A stretch of DNA of 64,000 bases from Enterococcaceae bacterium OF42-14pH9A. GTDB lineage: Bacteria; Bacillota; Bacilli; Lactobacillales; Enterococcaceae. Each line of letters opens with the position of its first letter. The first letter of the stretch is position 1. The position numbers and the translations under genes were made by a program. Of this stretch, positions 59,834 through 64,000 are shown in pieces. Location of the stretch: the NCBI GenBank assembly GCA_027692465.1, contig JAQEYU010000001.1, forward strand, positions 558,001 to 622,000. Reading direction: 5' to 3'. A model generated the notes under the pieces. The model saw nothing but the letters and a program-made list of their open reading frames with translations. It did not search any database and was not told where the DNA came from.

Positions 59834-60709
59834 CTATTCATTTTTGTCGATGAGTCCTTCTTGGAGCTGTTCTGCAGGAGCAAGTACGACCAAATTATTT
59901 TCAGTTAGGCCCTCAATGATTTCTATTTGCGATTGCGATGAGAGTCCAAAAACCGGGGCGACCTTTTGAAGCTGGCCGGTACTTGAAATCGTATAAACAG
60001 ACGGAACATTGTTTTCGTCTTGTAAAAGAGCTTTTTTGGGTAGACACAGCACGTTGCGGGCGATGCCGGTAATAATGATCTCTGCCTTGAATGGCTGGCC
60101 CGGCTGGATGTCAGACGGCTGTTGATTGAACGAGACATAAACCGTGCGGACCGATTGTTGCCCCTGATCCTCGTAATGACTGCTTGAATCGATTTCAGAG
60201 ACGAAACCGGAGTACTCGCGATTATTCGCAGTCAGGCGAACTGTGTGACCGGGTTGGACTGCGGCACTCGTTTTTTCCGGTACGAGGAGCCGAACGTGGA
60301 ATTTTTCCAGTCCCTGCAGTGTGAAAGAAACCAGTTCTGCCGGTTTGTTCGGATCTGAGTGTTCGCTGAATTTCAGATCGGTCAGCTGAGCTCTGCTGGC
60401 AGCGGTCATTTCCGTTCCGTTTTCGTAGGCTACAATCAAATCCTCTTCTTCCAGGATATCTCCGATTTTTGGAGGAATTCTTTTTACCAACCCTCTATTG
60501 GGTTCACTGGTGCTGTCAAATGTCAAAGTGGTGGTCACCGGTGCTGTGGCGGGCTCTGCTTTACCTGAAACCACAGTTTTCTTGACAATCGTGTCCCTCG
60601 TCACGAGAGTAGTTTTACCATTGAATAGAGCAGGTTCCGGCTGGGTGAAATCAGAGTTTAAAAGGGCCCAACCGCAAAAAAGAAGCAGCAGGAATCCGCC
60701 GGCAAACAT
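59834..60709 (-). CDS. Efflux RND/HlyD-type periplasmic adaptor-like protein, start region apparently frameshifted
   Basis: A 291-residue protein with an N-terminal hydrophobic helix (FAGGFLLLLFCGWALL) and an extracytoplasmic part typical of membrane-fusion proteins: a short hairpin/lipoyl-like region (about 75-110, PPKIGDILEEEDLIVAYENG), a beta-barrel (FHVRLLVPEKTSAAVQPGHTVRLT) and a C-terminal membrane-proximal domain (NVPSVYTISSTGQLQKVAPVFGL ... IEIIEGLTENNLVVLAP). Such proteins link an ABC or RND pump to the envelope. No pump gene is adjacent. The called ATG has no ribosome site at normal spacing; see the finding on the poly-A at 60712-60716, which suggests one extra base before it. Confidence 0.7.
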   Translation of the reverse strand: MFAGGFLLLLFCGWALLNSDFTQPEPALFNGKTTLVTRDTIVKKTVVSGKAEPATAPVTTTLTFDSTSEPNRGLVKRIPPKIGDILEEEDLIVAYENGTEMTAASRAQLTDLKFSEHSDPNKPAELVSFTLQGLEKFHVRLLVPEKTSAAVQPGHTVRLTANNREYSGFVSEIDSSSHYEDQGQQSVRTVYVSFNQQPSDIQPGQPFKAEIIITGIARNVLCLPKKALLQDENNVPSVYTISSTGQLQKVAPVFGLSSQSQIEIIEGLTENNLVVLAPAEQLQEGLIDKNE

Positions 60710-60716
60710 TATTTTT

Positions 60717-60733
60717 CATGAACATTCCACCTT
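60717..60733 (-). promoter_or_regulatory. Ribosome site and first ATG upstream of the adaptor gene
   Basis: On the minus strand AAGGTGG lies seven bases before an ATG (60719-60717), but that ATG reads out of the adaptor's frame and stops after about 22 codons. The in-frame ATG is ten bases later. Confidence 0.6.
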
Positions 60734-60994
60734 TTTGATTTGGTAATGTCTGGAAACTCCGGCAGGATTCAGATTTTCGCGAACTTTTTGCCGGATTCAG
60801 GAAATAGTGCACAACTCATAGGATGTTACGGCCGCTGACGGCTTCAGATACACTTTAACCACTATCGTTAGTGTAATCGCTTTTCTTATTCCGGTAAACG
60901 AAAAAATCCGTCAAAGTTCTGCCTTTCGCATTTTTTTCGTGTATGGCGTACACTTGAAGCAGAGGCATTGGAAGGTCCCAAAAGGAGGATAAGG

Positions 60995-61729
60995 ATGAAA
61001 CCATTTGTTTTTGCTATCAGTGATATTCACGGGATGTTTGCTCTGTTTGAAAAAGAAGTTACCAATTATGATCCCAAATTGCATCAGTTGGTTTTAATCG
61101 GTGATTTGAATGATCGGGGTCCCAAGAGCAAAGAAAGTCTTCTTTTAGGCAAAAAGTTGGTAGAGGAATCCGGAGCAGTCTATTTGATGGGCAATCACGA
61201 AGAATATCTGTTGGATTTTTTACAGCAGCCGGAAGATGTTGCGCCGATGTATCGCTATAACGGCGGTAAAGAAACCGTGGAGAGTCTGCTGCATAAAGGT
61301 GCTTGGGACGAATATTCACCCACCGAGATTGCAATGATGATCCGCAGCCGCTACAAAGAGCTCATCACTTTTTTAAGGGAACGTCCTTTGTATTATGAAT
61401 GGGGACCCTATGTTTTTGTGCATGCCGGGGTAGACCTGACTAAGCGGGACTGGCATAAAACAGCGCCCCATGACTTTATCTGGATTCGCGAACCGTTTCA
61501 CACCGGGAAAAACAATACCGGCAAGACCATCGTGTTCGGTCATACGATTACACCGATGCTGCACGGAGATATGCAGACCACAGATTTATGGCTGTCTGAC
61601 AACAAGATTGGGATCGACGGCGGGGCTGTCTTCGGTGGAAGTGTTCATGGGGTGATTTTCAATGAAGAAGGGATCATACAGGATATCGAATATCAAAATA
61701 TTGACAGACCGTGGCAGCCGGACAGATGA
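60995..61729 (+). CDS. Metallophosphoesterase, Ser/Thr-phosphatase (PPP) type
   Basis: A 244-residue phosphatase. D10 and H12 in SDIHG, D37 and R41 in IGDLNDRGP, and GNHE at 66-69 are the PPP metal-binding signatures, followed by HAGVD and GHTITPM histidines. The usual GDYVDRG has become GDLNDRG, with the key residues kept. ATG 60995 follows AAAAGGAGGATAAGG; TTG 60968 would overlap this site. Related enzymes dephosphorylate proteins or small molecules such as Ap4A; which applies is unknown. Single gene with its own terminator. Confidence 0.9.
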   Translation: MKPFVFAISDIHGMFALFEKEVTNYDPKLHQLVLIGDLNDRGPKSKESLLLGKKLVEESGAVYLMGNHEEYLLDFLQQPEDVAPMYRYNGGKETVESLLHKGAWDEYSPTEIAMMIRSRYKELITFLRERPLYYEWGPYVFVHAGVDLTKRDWHKTAPHDFIWIREPFHTGKNNTGKTIVFGHTITPMLHGDMQTTDLWLSDNKIGIDGGAVFGGSVHGVIFNEEGIIQDIEYQNIDRPWQPDR

Positions 61730-61754
61730 ACGGCGCCTTAGATAATCAGAAAAA

Positions 61755-61796
61755 TGAGCAGGCAGCTGTAAAACAGACTGTCTGCTTATTTTTTTC
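61755..61796 (+). terminator. Intrinsic terminator after the phosphatase gene
   Basis: AGCAGGCAG (61757-61765) pairs with CTGTCTGCT (61778-61786), followed by a T-rich run. Confidence 0.82.
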
Positions 61797-61888
61797 GCTT
61801 CCTCGAGATATTAGGGCGTGTCTGAAGCTTTTCTTTTTCCAATAAAATTATGATAAAATAAACCGGTATGCAGTCCGGGGCGGTCAGA

Positions 61889-61933
61889 CATGCAGCAAAG
61901 TTGGGAGTGAGACTTTGTTTCGCATGCTTTTTT
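61889..61933 (+). terminator. Hairpin terminator in the tex leader (candidate attenuator)
   Basis: CATGC (61889-61893) with GCAAAGT pair with ACTTTGT and GCATG (61922-61926), followed by CTTTTTTGG. It lies after a putative promoter and 31 bases before tex. Confidence 0.6.
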
Positions 61934-61964
61934 GGCAGCCCTGCGCAAGAAAGGTGTGGCACAA

Positions 61965-64000
61965 ATGGATCAGGCAATAGTAGATCTTTTAAAAGCAGAG
62001 TTGAAGAAGTACCATCCGGGACAGTTGAAGCGGGTGCTGGAATTATTATCAGAGGGCAATACTGTCCCTTTTATCGCACGTTACCGAAAAGAAGTCACCG
62101 GCAATCTTGATGAGGTGCAGATTCGGGAAATCGAGGAACGCTACCAATACTTGAGCAATCTTGAGAAACGCAAAGAGGAAGTCTTGCGTTTAATCCAAGA
62201 GCAGGAAAAGTTGACACCACAACTGGCCCAAGCAATCAAAGCGGCTGTGAAAATGCAGCAGGTAGAGGATCTTTACCGTCCTTACAAGCAAAAACGCCGC
62301 ACCAAAGCGACAATCGCCAAAGAACGTGGGTTGGAGCCCTTGGCACAATGGCTTTTGATGTTTCCCGCAAAAGGGGATGTCTATCAGCAGGCGGAAAGCT
62401 TTGTGGATTCGGAAAAAGAAGTCATGACGCCGGAAGAAGCACTGGCGGGAGCGCACGAGATTCTGGCGGAGCAGTTCGGGGATGTCGCTGAATTCAGAGC
62501 GTGGATTCGTGACTACACCTTTGAACACGGCAGCTATACCAGTACGGTCAAAGACGCTGACAAAGATGAAAAAGCTGTCTTTGAAATGTATTACGAATTC
62601 AGCGAGCCGGTGAAAAAAATGGTCTCCCACCGGATATTGGCTACCAATCGTGGTGAAAAAGAAGCAGTCCTGAAAGTCGCGATTCAAGTGGATGATACTA
62701 AGATTATGGCTTACTTCAAGCGTAAATTAATCACAGGCGAAGCTTCTCCGACGGCCCCCTTTGTCATTGAAGCGTATGAGGATGCCTACAAGCGGTTTAT
62801 CGGACCGGCTATCGAACGGGAGCTGCGGAATCAGTTGACCGAAGAAGCCGATGAACAGGCAATCAGTGTCTTCGGGGACAATCTTCGTAATTTGCTGTTG
62901 CAGCCGCCTTTGAAGGGCAAAGTGGTATTGGGCTTTGACCCGGCTTATCGAACCGGCTGTAAATTGGCTGTGCTGGATGCCACCGGCAAGGTACTGGATA
63001 TTGCAGTGATTTACCCCCACAAGCCGGCAAATGAAGCAAAACGTTCCGCTGCCGGACCGGCATTTCGCCAGCTGATTGAAAAACACCAGGTGGATATGGT
63101 GGCAATCGGTAACGGCACCGCCAGCCGAGAATCGGAACAATTCGTCGCCGAACAGTTGCGTCTGGTTTCCCGGGAAGTTTATTATGTGATCGTTAACGAA
63201 GCCGGCGCGTCTGTCTATTCCGCCAGCGATACGGCACGGGCCGAGTTTCCTGATCTGGCCGTGGAAGAACGCAGTGCTATCAGCATTGGCCGCAGACTGC
63301 AAGATCCCTTGGCAGAGCTGGTGAAAATCGATCCGCAGGCAGTAGGGGTCGGGCAATACCAGCACGATGTTTCGCAGAAGCGATTGGCGGAACAGTTGGA
63401 TTTTGTCGTGGAAACGGTGGTTAACCAAGTGGGGGTGGACGTGAACACGGCCAGTCCGCAGCTGTTGCAGCGGGTGGCTGGGTTGAACAAGACTACCGCG
63501 CAAAACATCTTCGCTTACCGGGAAGAAAATGGTGCCTTCACTGCCAGAAACCAATTGAAAAAAGTTCCCCGCTTGGGACCAAAAGCATATGAACAAGCAA
63601 TCGGCTTTCTGCGAATCCCAGGAGGCAAACATATTCTGGACAATACCGGCATCCATCCGGAAAGCTATGGGGCAGCGAAGGAGATTCTCTCCCTGGCCGC
63701 AATTACTGAAAAACAACTGGGCTCACCAGAAGCCTCAGATGCCTTAAAAAAACTCAAAATAGAAGAACTGAGTCGCCAACTTGGCATCGGTAAAGAGACG
63801 GCGAGCGATATTTTGAAAGCACTGCTGCAACCGGGGCGGGACATGCGGGATGAGCTGCCGGCACCGCTTCTGCGCAAGGATGTTTTGAAAATGGAGGACT
63901 TGAAAGCCGGTATGGAGCTCAAGGGGACCGTTCGCAACGTGATTGATTTCGGTGCTTTTGTGGACATCGGCGTTAAACAGGATGGCCTGGTGCACATTTC
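61965..64000 (+). CDS. tex: Tex-family transcription accessory protein, N-terminal 678 residues
   Basis: The gene runs off the right edge. The part seen contains the Tex N-terminal HTH-like region (GNTVPFIARYRKEVTGNLDEVQIREI), the YqgF/RNase-H-like domain (VVLGFDPAYRTGCKLAVLD), helix-hairpin-helix motifs (TASPQLLQRVAGLNKTTAQNI, FTARNQLKKVPRLGPKAYEQA) and the start of the S1 domain (MELKGTVRNVIDFGAFVDIGVKQDGLVHI). Tex binds nucleic acids and helps transcription or RNA metabolism. AAAGGTGTGG precedes ATG 61965. About 45 residues of S1 and tail are missing. Confidence 0.95.
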   Translation, partial: MDQAIVDLLKAELKKYHPGQLKRVLELLSEGNTVPFIARYRKEVTGNLDEVQIREIEERYQYLSNLEKRKEEVLRLIQEQEKLTPQLAQAIKAAVKMQQVEDLYRPYKQKRRTKATIAKERGLEPLAQWLLMFPAKGDVYQQAESFVDSEKEVMTPEEALAGAHEILAEQFGDVAEFRAWIRDYTFEHGSYTSTVKDADKDEKAVFEMYYEFSEPVKKMVSHRILATNRGEKEAVLKVAIQVDDTKIMAYFKRKLITGEASPTAPFVIEAYEDAYKRFIGPAIERELRNQLTEEADEQAISVFGDNLRNLLLQPPLKGKVVLGFDPAYRTGCKLAVLDATGKVLDIAVIYPHKPANEAKRSAAGPAFRQLIEKHQVDMVAIGNGTASRESEQFVAEQLRLVSREVYYVIVNEAGASVYSASDTARAEFPDLAVEERSAISIGRRLQDPLAELVKIDPQAVGVGQYQHDVSQKRLAEQLDFVVETVVNQVGVDVNTASPQLLQRVAGLNKTTAQNIFAYREENGAFTARNQLKKVPRLGPKAYEQAIGFLRIPGGKHILDNTGIHPESYGAAKEILSLAAITEKQLGSPEASDALKKLKIEELSRQLGIGKETASDILKALLQPGRDMRDELPAPLLRKDVLKMEDLKAGMELKGTVRNVIDFGAFVDIGVKQDGLVHI

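Noticed and set aside
62727..63716. A 329-codon minus-strand frame opposite tex
   Set aside because: It is antisense to a continuous Tex reading frame with all domains in order.

Overview
The window looks like a chromosomal stretch of a low-to-moderate GC lactic-acid Firmicute, most likely an Enterococcaceae member (Enterococcus or a close relative). This rests on gene content and order: an mgtA-type Mg2+ ATPase next to a pdhABCD operon, the ylaN-ftsW-pyc run, the ylbF-ylbG-rsmD-coaD-ylbL run, Mga-like and CAP-associated proteins, strong AGGAGG-type ribosome sites, TGCTATAAT extended -10 promoters and factor-independent terminators after almost every unit. No rRNA, tRNA, CRISPR array, prophage or complete insertion sequence is visible. 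The species is not identifiable by reading alone.

Layout. 1-9.3 kb: end of uvrA, an aspartate/glutamate-type racemase, a GH1 6-phospho-beta-glycosidase, a broken SdpI-like immunity gene, tmcAL, a YebC-family regulator, two divergent aromatic-acid-exporter-like genes and a Gfo/Idh oxidoreductase. 9.6-13.2 kb: a compact wall-hydrolase operon (unknown gene, VanY-like carboxypeptidase, GH73-like glucosaminidase, unknown barrel-like protein), then two small opposite-strand genes. 13.4-32.5 kb: a purine block. It has a guanine riboswitch controlling xpt-pbuX, then purE-purK, purB, and purC-S-Q-L-F-M-N-H-D, which together give the complete PRPP-to-IMP pathway, followed by guaC. PurR-box-like CGAAC motifs sit at matching distances upstream of purE and purC. 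32.6-37.4 kb: an Mga-like regulator and an Mg2+ module (M-box riboswitch, a 15-codon proline/acid-rich leader ORF, mgtA). 37.5-46.2 kb: a Rex-type operator, pdhA-B-C-D, a UPF0223 gene, an inositol-monophosphatase-family gene and typA. 46.8-52.3 kb: ylaN, ftsW and pyc, the last preceded by three tandem 102-bp repeats. 52.5-64 kb: a CAP-associated membrane protein, ylbF, ylbG, rsmD, coaD, ylbL/sepM, DUF1149, a VOC protein, a lone dihydropyrimidinase, a membrane-fusion-type adaptor with an apparent start-region frameshift, a Ser/Thr-phosphatase-like metallophosphoesterase and the first part of tex.

How it fits together. Most genes are housekeeping; the interest lies in the control regions. Purine salvage (xpt-pbuX) responds to guanine by riboswitch, while de novo synthesis appears to answer to PurR. 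Mg2+ uptake seems to have two leader devices in series. Pyruvate dehydrogenase appears tied to NADH/NAD+ through Rex. pyc carries a recent promoter-region triplication. typA and tex each have an intrinsic-terminator-like hairpin between their putative promoter and ribosome site.
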